A stretch of DNA of 64,000 bases from positions 34,619,275-34,683,274 of the forward strand of contig JAYGXS010000003.1 of NCBI GenBank assembly GCA_036362985.1. The letters are read 5' to 3'. Both the position numbers and the translations under genes were made by a program. The notes beneath the pieces were generated by a model. It saw only the letters and a list, made by a program, of their open reading frames with translations. It searched no databases and had not been told where the DNA came from. Origin of the DNA: Ligula intestinalis. Taxonomy: Eukaryota; Platyhelminthes; Cestoda; Diphyllobothriidea; Diphyllobothriidae. The stretch's first letter is position 1. Each line of letters starts with the position of its first letter. Below, piece after piece: positions 57,401 to 59,289 of the stretch.

Positions 57401-59289
57401 TGTTATGAATAGTAATATCACAAACCATTGCGCTGTTTCGATGTTTCAACCGGACTGCATGGCCATAAAGCAAAGTTCGGTGGCTTGAATGACTACTCTA
57501 AAATGTTTAAGAGCATGAATGCGTGAGCAAAATGTCCATTATCTAAAAGGGTGACACAGTAAATGTCATAAAAATTTGCTAATTCCAAGATATATGAGGT
57601 TTTATATAGCACAAAAAATGCAAAAAGGTATTAATTAAAGAATAAAACCGGAACTTTTTCCATTTTAAGATAAAGGATAATTAACCACGGTGTTAGAAAT
57701 GCAAAAACCGGTTAAAGCGTATGACACTGAAAGCAGGTTATGCCAGCAACTGTTCGCCGTTTATGTAAATATAATAGCATTTCGAGGCTTTCAATAGCTG
57801 AACTTACGTCCGAAAGCTCACTTTTACTTGAAAGCATTTCTTGAAGAGCGCGCGCTGAAAGAGCCTGTTCCAACAAGAATACACATGGTGGCATGTTTGG
57901 CGGAGGAGTCTAAATCAACAAAGTAACATCATATCAAGAAACATTAAGCAGCATAGAGTTATTGAACAAAAACGTAAAAAATTACAATTTTCATTGTGCT
58001 TGGTATAAAGTCAGAGCGTTTTTCAAGAAAAAGAACAAGGATTCACTTCCTGTTCAAAAGTCAAGCATATTTATTAAGACACTATCTCCCAGGAAGTTAT
58101 AAGCGAATGTAACACCTCAGAAAGTCTGCGGCCTCGGTGTGAGCCAAACCTACGACAACATGGAGGCTTTGCTCCAGCCAACACTCTAGCTATCTGAATC
58201 AGAGAATGGATAAATTATTCAAATTGGCCAAATCCCCTACTTTTTGAAGCCTTATATATCAGGAACCAAGACCGAGAGTAACTGAAGAAAACCTGAGCTC
58301 TAATGTTTCGAAACGCTTTATTGATGATGCAATGGTTGCAGGTTATTAAGCCCATGGTTAATAGGCCCAGCCGCGAATAAAGCCCAATTCAGCTTGGGAC
58401 GGAATTTTTAGAGCAAAATCCGCCGGCTAATAAGACCAGTCGCCAGCTGCAAAGACAAGTTTGCCAACAGGATAGAGTCTACAGGCATCAGATTTCATAA
58501 AATTCGATGATTTCTGGTGCCTGGAGAAGGACATCAAAGAGCACTTGCGAGTGAAGTTTCCTCAAAAAACAAATGACACAAGACCGCTTTTATAAAACGT
58601 GTCGCAAATGATTTTTTGTTTGTTATTGCTAAAAATACAGACAAACAGCATTCGTTTCTTGTACATAACCAAGCTCTACAGTACGTATATAATGTATATT
58701 CCCTATCCTGCGTTTGCTTATCAAGAACTAGGACTCTTCGGTTAGTGCGCCCGCCGCTTACTCAGCCCAATTTGGTCTGGGCCTGAGGTGGGCTTAATAG
58801 CCGGCGACTACGGTATCATAAATGGAGGGTTAAAAGCTCAATATAATGTTCGTGTGGGAAAGCCGATGCTAAAAGAATGACAGCCAACTTTATTATTTTC
58901 TCAAAAAAATTGTAATCCTAAAACGAATTCGTTTGAATGTGTACACGAATAAATTTTATATATATATATTTATATAAATAATACGGCATTCGGCAGAAGG
59001 CAGCTGCCTGCAATATACGTATCAAAATCGACAAAAAATATCCAAAATATTGCTTTTATAAACATTTCACAAAAAATACACTGTACTGTAAAGTAAAAAC
59101 GATTTATTTACCTCGCGTGCAATGCATTCGAGTGAACACATGCGATTTCCGAAACCCTCGGCCCCGAGACAAAGACGCTCAGCAAGCCCATGAGAAAGGC
59201 AACTTAAGCAAATGTAGTCACCCTAAAATTAAATAACTTTTGATAAAATTGCTCACAGTTCTCAAGAAAGATATCTCTTCTTCGGCCAT
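200..59289 (-). CDS. RyR: Ryanodine receptor calcium-release channel, 5' part of gene (50 exons, 3' end outside window)
   Basis: Homotetrameric channel of the endoplasmic/sarcoplasmic reticulum that releases stored calcium for contraction and signalling. The exons, read on the minus strand from 59289 down to 200, encode in order the N-terminal trefoil/MIR region, RIH, SPRY1, RyR repeats, SPRY2, SPRY3 and the junctional solenoid, the family's standard order. Family landmarks seen include [72 protein letters not shown] and [20 protein letters not shown]. The start was chosen because [11 protein letters not shown] matches the usual RyR amino terminus and ends at a GT donor in the right phase. 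About 3,080 codons are present. The central/EF-hand region, membrane segments and pore lie beyond base 1. Phases match at all junctions except on both sides of exon 26, so an exon or two is missing there. Introns range from under 0.1 kb to more than 4 kb and hold many transposon remnants. Inositol trisphosphate receptors share the trefoil/MIR/RIH part but lack SPRY domains, so they are excluded. Confidence 0.95.
728..916 (-). CDS. RyR: RyR exon 49
   Basis: 63 codons, phase 0 to 0. Encodes [20 protein letters not shown] and [16 protein letters not shown], matching FVPDHKASMVLFLDRVYGI and GFLPDMRAAASLD. CACAG acceptor, gtaagt donor. Confidence 0.97.
1101..1319 (-). CDS. RyR: RyR exon 48
   Basis: 73 codons, phase 0 to 0. 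Encodes [20 protein letters not shown] and [20 protein letters not shown], matching [19 protein letters not shown] and RIRAILRSLVPLDDLVG. TTTCAG acceptor, gttagt donor. Confidence 0.97.
1320..1580 (-). repeat. Stop-free 261-base RyR intron with GGA/TCC polypurine tract
   Basis: Intron between exons 47 and 48. It is a multiple of three and open in the exon frame throughout. The plus strand is nearly all purine from about 1385 to 1556, with a run of perfect GGA triplets around 1464-1503. If retained it would add about 87 residues rich in Ser and Pro. Confidence 0.85.
1581..2026 (-). CDS. RyR: RyR exon 47
   Basis: Encodes [20 protein letters not shown] and GPALRGG, then a lineage-specific insert and [20 protein letters not shown]. 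Donor gtaagt at 1580, phase 0. Between 1905 and 1934 lies an in-frame 30-base GTAAGC...CAG stretch that could be a micro-intron. I keep it as coding because it is open. Confidence 0.93.
2133..2268 (-). CDS. RyR: RyR exon 46
   Basis: Encodes [37 protein letters not shown] and LRFTVWVN, closely matching the [23 protein letters not shown] signature. TTCCAG acceptor, gtaagg donor, phase 0 to 1. Confidence 0.97.
2735..2815 (+). repeat. Degenerate telomere-like array
   Basis: Imperfect CCCTAA/CTTAACC-type units, e.g. CTAACCCTAACACGAACCC and CCTCAACCCTAGTC. Same sequence type as 23800-23845, 51585-51770 and 53180-53285. Confidence 0.65.
3122..3192 (-). repeat. tRNA-like head (possible SINE)
   Basis: On the minus strand CTCATTGGTAGAGCG resembles an A box, and GGCGGTTCAGCGCC, some 35 bases on, resembles a B box. 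No cloverleaf could be drawn with confidence. Confidence 0.35.
3960..4505 (+). repeat. Dispersed repeat, copy 1
   Basis: Shares many blocks in order with 5050-5605: GGTTGGCAGTTTGACTCCA, GGCTGTCC with CAGCAGCTTA, CTTCCGTAATA, TTACAGTCGG and a shared TAATGGAATTC end. A B-box-like GTTTGACTCC hints at a tRNA-derived SINE, but no clear A box was found. Confidence 0.7.
4757..4975 (+). mobile_element. LINE 3' end fragment
   Basis: Matches the 3' end of the LINE at 40913-42190: the last codons (GAGAAATTGAAAGCCGATCT, then CTCCATAG) and the 3' UTR block GCTCTCCGTGAATGGAGCCA followed by TTTTTGCTG. A severely 5'-truncated copy, as is usual for non-LTR retrotransposons. Confidence 0.8.
5050..5605 (+). 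repeat. Dispersed repeat, copy 2
   Basis: Second, diverged copy of the 3960-4505 repeat in the same orientation, with B-box-like AGTTCGACTCC at about 5206. Both copies end near CACTAATGGAATTC/GGTTAATGGAATTC. The 450 bases between the copies contain an unrelated LINE tail. Confidence 0.7.
6479..6579 (-). CDS. RyR: RyR exon 45
   Basis: Encodes [20 protein letters not shown] and [13 protein letters not shown], a divergent match to [21 protein letters not shown]. The CCGCAG acceptor at 6580 is fixed by the phase 1 donor of exon 44. Donor gtatag is weak but phase 0 fits exon 46. Confidence 0.85.
6802..6969 (-). CDS. RyR: RyR exon 44
   Basis: Encodes [20 protein letters not shown] and [16 protein letters not shown], the most conserved segment of the junctional solenoid. 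Phase 1 to 1, gtaggt donor. Confidence 0.98.
7122..7381 (-). CDS. RyR: RyR exon 43
   Basis: Starts [32 protein letters not shown], nearly identical to [25 protein letters not shown]. A Gln/Ser/Gly-rich tail follows. TTTCAG acceptor, gtgagc donor, phase 2 to 1. Confidence 0.97.
7382..8383 (-). other. RyR intron (exons 42 to 43)
   Basis: About 1 kb of A+T-rich sequence with no coding or repeat signal that I recognise. Confidence 0.75.
8384..8532 (-). CDS. RyR: RyR exon 42
   Basis: Encodes [20 protein letters not shown] and [20 protein letters not shown], matching LLRALPRAYTIS and CLGQIRSLLIVQMGPQEE. Donor gtcagt, phase 2. Confidence 0.95.
9286..9410 (-). CDS. RyR: RyR exon 41
   Basis: Encodes [20 protein letters not shown] and [18 protein letters not shown], matching LVRAMFSLLHRQYDGLGE. 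CTAG acceptor, gtacgt donor, phase 1 to 0. Confidence 0.95.
9411..10344 (-). other. RyR intron (exons 40 to 41)
   Basis: About 0.9 kb. I see nothing beyond unique-looking sequence. Confidence 0.75.
10345..10801 (-). CDS. RyR: RyR exon 40 (with Ser/Thr/Pro-rich insert)
   Basis: 152 full codons. Starts [17 protein letters not shown], matching DLQDFHQDLLAHCGI. A long low-complexity insert includes a run of seven Thr. Ends ESSG plus a split His at gtaagt, phase 1. Much of this exon is lineage-specific. Confidence 0.9.
11264..11533 (-). CDS. RyR: RyR exon 39
   Basis: 90 codons, phase 0 to 0. Contains [20 protein letters not shown], matching [18 protein letters not shown], then a Pro-rich and acidic insert ([12 protein letters not shown]). 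TGCAG acceptor, gtaggc donor. Confidence 0.95.
11534..12989 (-). other. RyR intron (exons 38 to 39)
   Basis: About 1.5 kb. Contains pyrimidine-rich stretches near 11850 and 12330-12390. No recognised element. Confidence 0.75.
12990..13144 (-). CDS. RyR: RyR exon 38
   Basis: Encodes [20 protein letters not shown] and [14 protein letters not shown], matching LPESVKLQMCNLLEYFCD and LQHRVESLAAFAE. The CGAAG acceptor at 13145 is set by phase. Donor gtacgt. The long acidic stretch that precedes this in vertebrate skeletal RyR is absent. Confidence 0.96.
13457..13575 (-). CDS. RyR: RyR exon 37
   Basis: Encodes [20 protein letters not shown] and LLNPKAFPL, matching [20 protein letters not shown]. 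Phase 2 to 1, gtgagt donor. Confidence 0.96.
14302..14553 (-). CDS. RyR: RyR exon 36
   Basis: A Gly/Ser/Ala-rich start, then [32 protein letters not shown]. Matches the ARDPVGGSVEF region. The donor gtacgt inside CTG TAC GTT was chosen because it alone joins to exon 37 in frame (phase 2). Confidence 0.94.
14554..16949 (-). other. RyR intron of 2.4 kb (exons 35 to 36)
   Basis: Contains C-rich runs at about 15843-15860 and 15920-15933. No coding similarity. The open frames here are short. Confidence 0.75.
16950..17199 (-). CDS. RyR: RyR exon 35
   Basis: 82 full codons: [40 protein letters not shown]. Matches [20 protein letters not shown] and SEYIVPLT. Phase 1 to 2, gtgagt donor. Confidence 0.96.
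17200..18534 (-). other. RyR intron (exons 34 to 35)
   Basis: About 1.3 kb of A+T-rich sequence, no feature recognised. Confidence 0.75.
18535..18656 (-). CDS. RyR: RyR exon 34
   Basis: Encodes [20 protein letters not shown] and [14 protein letters not shown], matching RFHSHTLRLYRAVCALGNN and SHVDQAQLLHAL. Phase 2 to 1, gtgagt donor. Confidence 0.97.
18700..18722 (+). repeat. T-run joined to G-run
   Basis: A homopolymer T stretch runs directly into about ten G, inside the short GC-AG intron between exons 33 and 34. Likely to be a sequencing and splicing-sensitive spot. Confidence 0.85.
18779..18957 (-). CDS. RyR: RyR exon 33 (GC splice donor)
   Basis: Encodes [20 protein letters not shown] and [19 protein letters not shown] plus a split Arg, matching the ENRCMDILELSERLDL region. 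The only end that keeps frame with exon 34 is AG followed by GCAAGT, a GC-AG intron. The nearby GTTCTT would shift the frame. Confidence 0.92.
19159..19338 (-). CDS. RyR: RyR exon 32
   Basis: 60 codons, phase 0 to 0. [19 protein letters not shown] and LQFELGRRS match VEPNTKLFPAVFV and IQFELGK at the end of SPRY3. TTCAG acceptor, gtaggt donor. Confidence 0.95.
19630..20290 (+). pseudogene. Non-LTR reverse transcriptase remnant
   Basis: Plus-strand frame from about 19637 reads [20 protein letters not shown], then [19 protein letters not shown] and [11 protein letters not shown]: the palm motifs of a LINE reverse transcriptase, including PQGSVLGP and the catalytic FADD. A stop follows at 19968-19970 and another near 20030; beyond them come [14 protein letters not shown] and [19 protein letters not shown]. 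Neither the endonuclease nor a 3' tail is present. Dead fragment in the intron between exons 31 and 32. Confidence 0.88.
20469..20651 (-). CDS. RyR: RyR exon 31 (SPRY3)
   Basis: 61 codons, phase 0 to 0. Encodes [20 protein letters not shown], matching [20 protein letters not shown] of SPRY3. Donor gtcagt. Confidence 0.93.
21352..21810 (-). CDS. RyR: RyR exon 30 (SPRY3 with polar insert)
   Basis: 153 codons, phase 0 to 0. Begins with [20 protein letters not shown] and GWVLS, the first SPRY3 strands. A long Asn/Thr/Glu-rich insert follows ([20 protein letters not shown]), then [22 protein letters not shown] acceptor, gtaagc donor. The insert has no counterpart that I recall in vertebrate RyRs. 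Confidence 0.88.
23176..23703 (+). mobile_element. MITE with TA target site, copy 1 (pogo-like termini)
   Basis: Both ends carry the same inverted sequence, CAGTAGTCGCCGGTTATTAA on the left and the complement of TTAATAGCCGGCGACTACTG on the right, each bordered by TA. Length is 528 bases with no transposase frame. CAGT ends with TA duplication are typical of pogo/Tigger-type elements of the Tc1/mariner superfamily. Short TAATAAGCCCA blocks recur inside both ends. Confidence 0.88.
23795..23845 (+). repeat. Degenerate telomere-like array
   Basis: GGATTAGGGCTAGCGTTAGG and GTTAGGACT, imperfect TTAGGG units on the plus strand, preceded by TTTGCGATAAGTTCCAGG, which also precedes the array at 51585. 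Confidence 0.65.
25128..25309 (-). CDS. RyR: RyR exon 29 (Gly/Ser-rich linker)
   Basis: 60 full codons. A Gly/Ser-rich stretch ([19 protein letters not shown]) ends in GDDYDLTL, the acidic lead into SPRY3. TTGCAG acceptor, gtttgt donor, phase 1 to 0. Confidence 0.8.
25483..25603 (-). CDS. RyR: RyR exon 28 (basic linker)
   Basis: Encodes [19 protein letters not shown] and [14 protein letters not shown]. The Lys/Arg-rich stretch corresponds in position to the KKRGFLFKAKK segment before SPRY3 in vertebrates. CCTAG acceptor, gttagt donor, phase 0 to 1. Confidence 0.8.
25685..25805 (-). CDS. RyR: RyR exon 27 (linker)
   Basis: 40 full codons, phase 2 in and 0 out: [40 protein letters not shown]. 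Placed in the linker by order, ATTAG acceptor and gtattc donor. Family similarity is weak here. Confidence 0.75.
25806..27146 (-). other. RyR intron(s) between exons 26 and 27
   Basis: Contains a SINE-like segment at 26880-27085. The phase mismatch between exons 26 and 27 means a small exon (length one short of a multiple of three) may hide here. I could not find it. Confidence 0.6.
26880..27085 (+). repeat. SINE-like unit, family B copy 1
   Basis: CGTTGCAGTAGGCTGG ... CGCGACTCCCAGGGAGG ... GTGGCTAGAGGGATGGCTGT corresponds block by block to the minus strand of 38966-39115. A perfect B-box complement, GGATTCGAACCC, sits at 26888-26899. Confidence 0.65.
27147..27257 (-). CDS. RyR: RyR exon 26 (divergent linker)
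   Basis: 37 codons after a long pyrimidine tract and a CTAAG acceptor: [28 protein letters not shown]. Donor gtaagt is good. This lies in the poorly conserved linker between SPRY2 and SPRY3, so it rests on splice signals and open frame. Its phases (0 and 0) match neither exon 25 nor exon 27, which implies unseen exons on both sides or a sequence error. Confidence 0.65.
27430..27478 (-). ncRNA. Hammerhead-ribozyme-like motif (degenerate)
   Basis: Minus strand reads CTAATGA, then a GGA...TCC hairpin, then AAACGTC at 27450-27444. The hammerhead core is CTGATGA, stem II, GAAAC, GTC. Two core positions differ. Penelope-like elements are known to carry such ribozymes. Confidence 0.35.
27826..27991 (-). 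CDS. Candidate RyR linker exon (uncertain)
   Basis: A CTGCAG acceptor above 27991 would complete the split codon left by exon 25 as Tyr and gives [20 protein letters not shown] and then [16 protein letters not shown]. This loosely resembles the PPxLK ... FLRLSLPV segment expected here. The chosen donor (gtaccc at 27825) is weak, and other in-frame ends are possible. It would restore phase into exon 26. The same stretch is open on the opposite strand for 211 codons, so chance cannot be excluded. Confidence 0.28.
28376..28483 (-). CDS. RyR: RyR exon 25
   Basis: Encodes [20 protein letters not shown] and [15 protein letters not shown]. Matches the family's NM-RPVT-WY-K--P-F segment. Ends in phase 2 (TA plus one base), so the next exon must supply that base. 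Confidence 0.9.
28592..28715 (-). CDS. RyR: RyR exon 24
   Basis: Encodes [19 protein letters not shown] and [17 protein letters not shown]. The CGLQEGYEPF motif that closes SPRY2 is plain. Ends in phase 2 at gtaagt. Confidence 0.96.
28716..29866 (-). other. RyR intron (exons 23 to 24)
   Basis: About 1.15 kb, no element recognised. Confidence 0.75.
29867..29944 (-). CDS. RyR: RyR exon 23
   Basis: Encodes [20 protein letters not shown] then LKPGI, matching the FSLNGELLMD-ETAF strand pair of SPRY2. Phase 1 to 1, gtgcgt donor. Confidence 0.95.
30041..30137 (-). CDS. RyR: RyR exon 22
   Basis: Encodes [20 protein letters not shown] then [12 protein letters not shown]. The GDVIGC strand is typical of SPRY2. 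Phase 0 to 1, gtaagt donor. Confidence 0.94.
30790..30910 (-). CDS. RyR: RyR exon 21 (SPRY2)
   Basis: 40 full codons: [40 protein letters not shown]2 beta-strands. The usual Phe after WY is Tyr here. Donor gttggt, phase 0. Confidence 0.95.
30911..32184 (-). other. RyR intron (exons 20 to 21)
   Basis: About 1.3 kb. Contains a tRNA-like SINE head at 31745-31822. The rest is unassigned. Confidence 0.75.
31745..31822 (-). repeat. tRNA-like SINE head
   Basis: Minus strand: TGTGGCTCAAATGGTTAAGC as an A box and GTTTCAAACCTC, about 30 bases on, as a B box. Resembles the heads at 40880 and 50002. No clear SINE body was traced. Confidence 0.5.
32185..32269 (-). CDS. RyR: RyR exon 20
   Basis: Encodes [20 protein letters not shown] and RAVTRGK plus a split Trp, the entry into SPRY2 (family: YAVTSGKWYFE). 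Donor gtaaga, phase 2. Confidence 0.9.
32390..32472 (-). CDS. RyR: RyR exon 19
   Basis: Encodes [20 protein letters not shown], matching the TVRTLLVYGY end of RyR repeat 2. Phase 2 to 1, gtgagt donor. Confidence 0.94.
32565..32638 (-). CDS. RyR: RyR exon 18
   Basis: Encodes [20 protein letters not shown] then KRAN plus a split Arg. Matches the SPHLVPY-ANRD part of RyR repeat 2. Donor gtgagt, phase 2. Confidence 0.93.
32639..33925 (-). other. RyR intron (exons 17 to 18)
   Basis: About 1.3 kb, no element recognised. Confidence 0.75.
33926..34085 (-). CDS. RyR: RyR exon 17 (RyR repeat 2)
   Basis: After a split Ser: [17 protein letters not shown] and [20 protein letters not shown]. This is the second RyR repeat, close to the family consensus. 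Donor gttggt, phase 0. Confidence 0.96.
34232..34419 (-). CDS. RyR: RyR exon 16
   Basis: Encodes [20 protein letters not shown] and [20 protein letters not shown], the second half of RyR repeat 1. Ends in phase 2 at gttagt after VKLPS. Confidence 0.95.
34705..34809 (-). CDS. RyR: RyR exon 15 (RyR repeat 1)
   Basis: 35 codons, phase 0 to 0. Encodes [20 protein letters not shown] and WTFGE, the signature of the first RyR repeat. Donor gtatgt. Confidence 0.96.
35640..35995 (+). mobile_element. Possible solo LTR with primer-binding-site remnant
   Basis: G+C-rich block inside the intron between exons 14 and 15. It starts near GTCACGCCCGCATGCC, has a TATA-like CCGTATAAATATGCC at 35810-35824 and ends before CTACTGGCGACGCCGAAC at 35993. 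TGG-GACGCC just after an LTR resembles the tRNA-Trp primer site of some flatworm Ty3-type elements. No gag-pol frame follows. A paired LTR was not found. Confidence 0.4.
36188..36335 (+). repeat. SINE-like unit, family A variant
   Basis: GGGAGACTGGCATAGCCCTT then CATACTAGCTGTCATCAGCT and GGTTAGAAGTCCAACTGCTT align with the SINE at 40751-40912 (GGAGACTGGAATGGCC, TTATTAGCCGTCAT). Includes a C-run at 36264-36276. Confidence 0.55.
36487..36759 (-). CDS. RyR: RyR exon 14
   Basis: 91 codons, phase 0 to 0. Encodes [35 protein letters not shown] and [18 protein letters not shown], the end of SPRY1. TTTCAG acceptor, gtaggt donor. Confidence 0.95.
37165..37551 (-). CDS. RyR: RyR exon 13 (SPRY1)
   Basis: 129 codons, phase 0 to 0. 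SPRY1 core: [65 protein letters not shown]. Donor gtaggc. Confidence 0.97.
37552..39926 (-). other. RyR intron of 2.4 kb (exons 12 to 13)
   Basis: Contains a family B SINE-like unit (38966-39115) and a GA dinucleotide run at 39840-39854. Nothing else recognised. Confidence 0.75.
38966..39115 (-). repeat. SINE-like unit, family B copy 2
   Basis: Minus strand holds CGTTGTAGTAGGCTGGACGG, GCGACTCCCGGTGGAGCTAG and the B-box-like AGGTCCGAATCCC at about 39002-38990. Same block order as 26951-27080. Confidence 0.65.
39927..40097 (-). CDS. RyR: RyR exon 12
   Basis: 57 codons, phase 0 to 0. [25 protein letters not shown] and ANLFVGTKE match the end of RIH and the IRPNIFVG lead into SPRY1. It is more divergent than its neighbours (RQGG insertion). 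Donor gtgcgt. Confidence 0.92.
40751..40912 (-). mobile_element. tRNA-derived SINE, family A copy 1
   Basis: Minus strand begins with a tRNA-like head: A box CGGCTCATTGGTTAGAGCG (about 40897-40879) and B box GAGTTCGAGGCTC (40853-40841). The body reads GACGGCTAATAAGCCAGAAA and GGCCATTCCAGTCTCC, as in the copy at 49863. It abuts the LINE that starts at 40913. Confidence 0.8.
40913..42190 (+). pseudogene. CR1/Jockey-type LINE reverse transcriptase, 5'-truncated
   Basis: Plus-strand [53 protein letters not shown], then after a frameshift near 41240 [20 protein letters not shown] with the catalytic [20 protein letters not shown], a stop at 41607-41609 and the C-terminal [17 protein letters not shown] ... 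[13 protein letters not shown]. The 3' UTR contains GCTCTCCGTGAATGGAGCCA and ends in a short TCTA-type repeat at about 42180-42190. It lacks the endonuclease domain. It is dead through the frameshift and stop. A second copy of the tail is at 4757-4975. Confidence 0.9.
42232..42392. mobile_element. 161-base foldback element
   Basis: Left arm TCACCTGACTGCTAACGGAA with CACTCTGCCTTGGGCC and the complement of right arm GGCCCGAGGCAGAGCGGAAC with CGTTAGCGGTCAGGTGA pair over about 45 bases. The centre holds TACTAGGCAGATAGTATTGT, also seen in the family A SINE at 49856. No coding capacity. Confidence 0.75.
42468..43270 (-). mobile_element. Penelope-like element 3' part (GIY-YIG domain), minus copy
   Basis: Minus-strand frame encodes [20 protein letters not shown] then [11 protein letters not shown], ending in [10 protein letters not shown] at 42702. 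CxCG-x2-YIG-x-T with a downstream Arg and EH is the GIY-YIG endonuclease signature of Penelope-like retroelements. Upstream codons ([20 protein letters not shown]) continue to 43270 in a shifted frame. The non-coding 3' tail runs on to about 42468. The RT domain is missing. Confidence 0.88.
43661..43916. mobile_element. 256-base insertion with 13-base target duplication
   Basis: Interrupts the Penelope-like tail. TGACCTTGATGTT occurs on both sides (43648-43660 and 43917-43929) and once in the uninterrupted minus copy. The insert begins TCATGGAAAGGCATTCTTTG and carries its inverted copy at 43862-43886, followed by about 30 more bases. No reading frame. Confidence 0.85.
43700..43737 (-). ncRNA. 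Hammerhead-ribozyme-like motif
   Basis: Minus strand: CTGATGA, then CGAACTGG GGAA CCAGTGTCG, which can fold as stem II, then GAAAA. The first core strand is exact and the GAAA strand is present. The closing base pair of stem II and a GTC cleavage triplet are not canonical. Lies within the 256-base insertion. Confidence 0.4.
44152..44520 (-). CDS. RyR: RyR exon 11
   Basis: 123 codons, phase 0 to 0. Encodes RIH-domain helices: [54 protein letters not shown] and [10 protein letters not shown]. Donor gtgcgt. Confidence 0.96.
44634..45176 (-). CDS. RyR: RyR exon 10
   Basis: 181 codons, phase 0 to 0, the longest exon seen. Carries [39 protein letters not shown] and, after an Ala/Ser/Asn-rich insert, the [20 protein letters not shown] helix with NRQDLFQ. 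Covers the last MIR repeat and the start of RIH. Confidence 0.96.
45296..45560 (-). CDS. RyR: RyR exon 9
   Basis: 88 full codons. Contains [26 protein letters not shown] and CVFYIKQTK, the MIR core. The CTGTCAG acceptor is the only one that accepts the phase 2 donor of exon 8. Donor gtattt, phase 0. Confidence 0.94.
45766..45922 (-). CDS. RyR: RyR exon 8
   Basis: Encodes [20 protein letters not shown], matching the [16 protein letters not shown] start of the MIR region. The rest is Gly/Ser/Gln-rich and has no clear vertebrate counterpart. Ends in phase 2 at gtaatc. Confidence 0.93.
45923..48648 (-). other. RyR intron of 2.7 kb (exons 7 to 8)
   Basis: A+T-rich. No transposon or coding signal recognised by eye. 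Confidence 0.75.
48649..48757 (-). CDS. RyR: RyR exon 7
   Basis: Encodes [16 protein letters not shown], equivalent to the ASFMQTLWNMNP strand near the end of the first trefoil. TTTCAG acceptor, gtatgt donor, phase 0 to 1. It sits alone between introns of about 4.1 and 2.7 kb. Confidence 0.9.
49770..50036 (-). mobile_element. tRNA-derived SINE, family A copy 2
   Basis: Minus-strand head: A box GTGGCTCAGTAGTTAAAGCG (about 50019-50000) and B box GCGCGTTTGAGCCTC (49979-49965). The body matches 40751-40912 (GACGGCTAATAAGCCAGAAG, GGCAATACTATCTGTC). The tail at 49770-49860 contains CCGACCGCTTACAGGACTCA and TGTCCCACTCTGCCTT, the same sequence as the arms of the foldback at 42232. Confidence 0.82.
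50065..50170 (+). repeat. SINE tail fragment
   Basis: TTCACCGACCGCTAACGGAA then TTTGTCCCGCTCTGCCT and TCATTTCTCGGGCC repeat the tail at 49770-49830 in the same direction, just beyond the SINE head. Confidence 0.7.
51527..51870 (+). repeat. Repeat with degenerate telomere-like core
   Basis: Core CACTAACCCTAACCCTAACG followed by imperfect units to about 51770. Flanks GGCCTTGCGATAAATTTCAG on the left and CCTGTTTAGGAGACCATA with CAACCTTACC on the right recur around the array at 53180-53390. Confidence 0.7.
52247..52270 (+). repeat. Long G-run
   Basis: A GGGGTGG run of about 18 G with one T interruption in an intronic G+C-rich block. Possible quadruplex and sequencing trouble spot. Confidence 0.85.
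52874..52986 (-). CDS. RyR: RyR exon 6
   Basis: 37 full codons after a split Thr. Encodes [31 protein letters not shown] and SERYL, nearly identical to the family. Donor gtgagt, phase 0. Confidence 0.97.
52987..56539 (-). other. RyR intron of 3.6 kb (exons 5 to 6)
   Basis: Apart from the telomere-like repeat at 53100-53392 and a short GAGA run near 54497, no feature is recognised. Confidence 0.75.
53100..53392 (+). repeat. Repeat with degenerate telomere-like core, opposite strand
   Basis: Core AAGTTTAGGGTTAGGGTAAA at 53190, then imperfect units to about 53285, and the flank TCCTGTCTAGACAGCCATAC with ATCCTTACCG shared with the 51527-51870 copy. Confidence 0.65.
56540..56615 (-). CDS. RyR: RyR exon 5
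   Basis: Encodes [20 protein letters not shown] and a charged tail. Ends in phase 1 at a gtgagt donor. Matches the [19 protein letters not shown] segment of RyRs. Confidence 0.95.
57426..57497 (-). CDS. RyR: RyR exon 4
   Basis: 24 codons, phase 0 to 0. Encodes [19 protein letters not shown], equivalent to the [15 protein letters not shown] strand of the family. The acceptor TTTTAG was chosen over a closer CAAG because only it keeps the frame. Donor is gtttgt. Confidence 0.9.
57808..57909 (-). CDS. RyR: RyR exon 3
   Basis: 34 codons, phase 0 to 0, gtaagt donor. Encodes [20 protein letters not shown] and QEMLSS, matching the conserved FVLEQSLSVRALQEML helix of the first trefoil. Confidence 0.92.
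57910..59111 (-). other. RyR intron (exons 2 to 3)
   Basis: Contains the second MITE copy (58330-58813) and a TA dinucleotide run at about 58959-58976. Confidence 0.8.
58330..58813 (+). mobile_element. MITE, copy 2
   Basis: Diverged second copy of the 23176-23703 element in the same orientation. Shared internal blocks include GGACATCAAAGAGCACTTGC and CTTGTACATAACCAAGCTCT. The left end is mutated. The right end TAGCCGGCGACTACGG followed by TA is kept. Lies in the intron between exons 2 and 3. Confidence 0.85.
59112..59222 (-). CDS. RyR: RyR exon 2
   Basis: 37 codons, phase 0 to 0, with TTTTAG acceptor and gtaaat donor. Carries [12 protein letters not shown], the family's AEGFGNR motif in the first beta-trefoil. 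The preceding segment [16 protein letters not shown] is a close variant of the RyR consensus. Confidence 0.92.
59257..59289 (-). CDS. RyR: RyR exon 1 (start codon)
   Basis: Encodes [11 protein letters not shown] from the ATG at 59289-59287. A gtgagc donor follows at 59256, phase 0. It matches the short acidic start plus SFLRT of invertebrate RyRs. A possible 3' splice site (CGCAG) just above 59342 would give a short 5' leader of about 53 bases, either from a leader intron or from trans-splicing. Confidence 0.85.
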
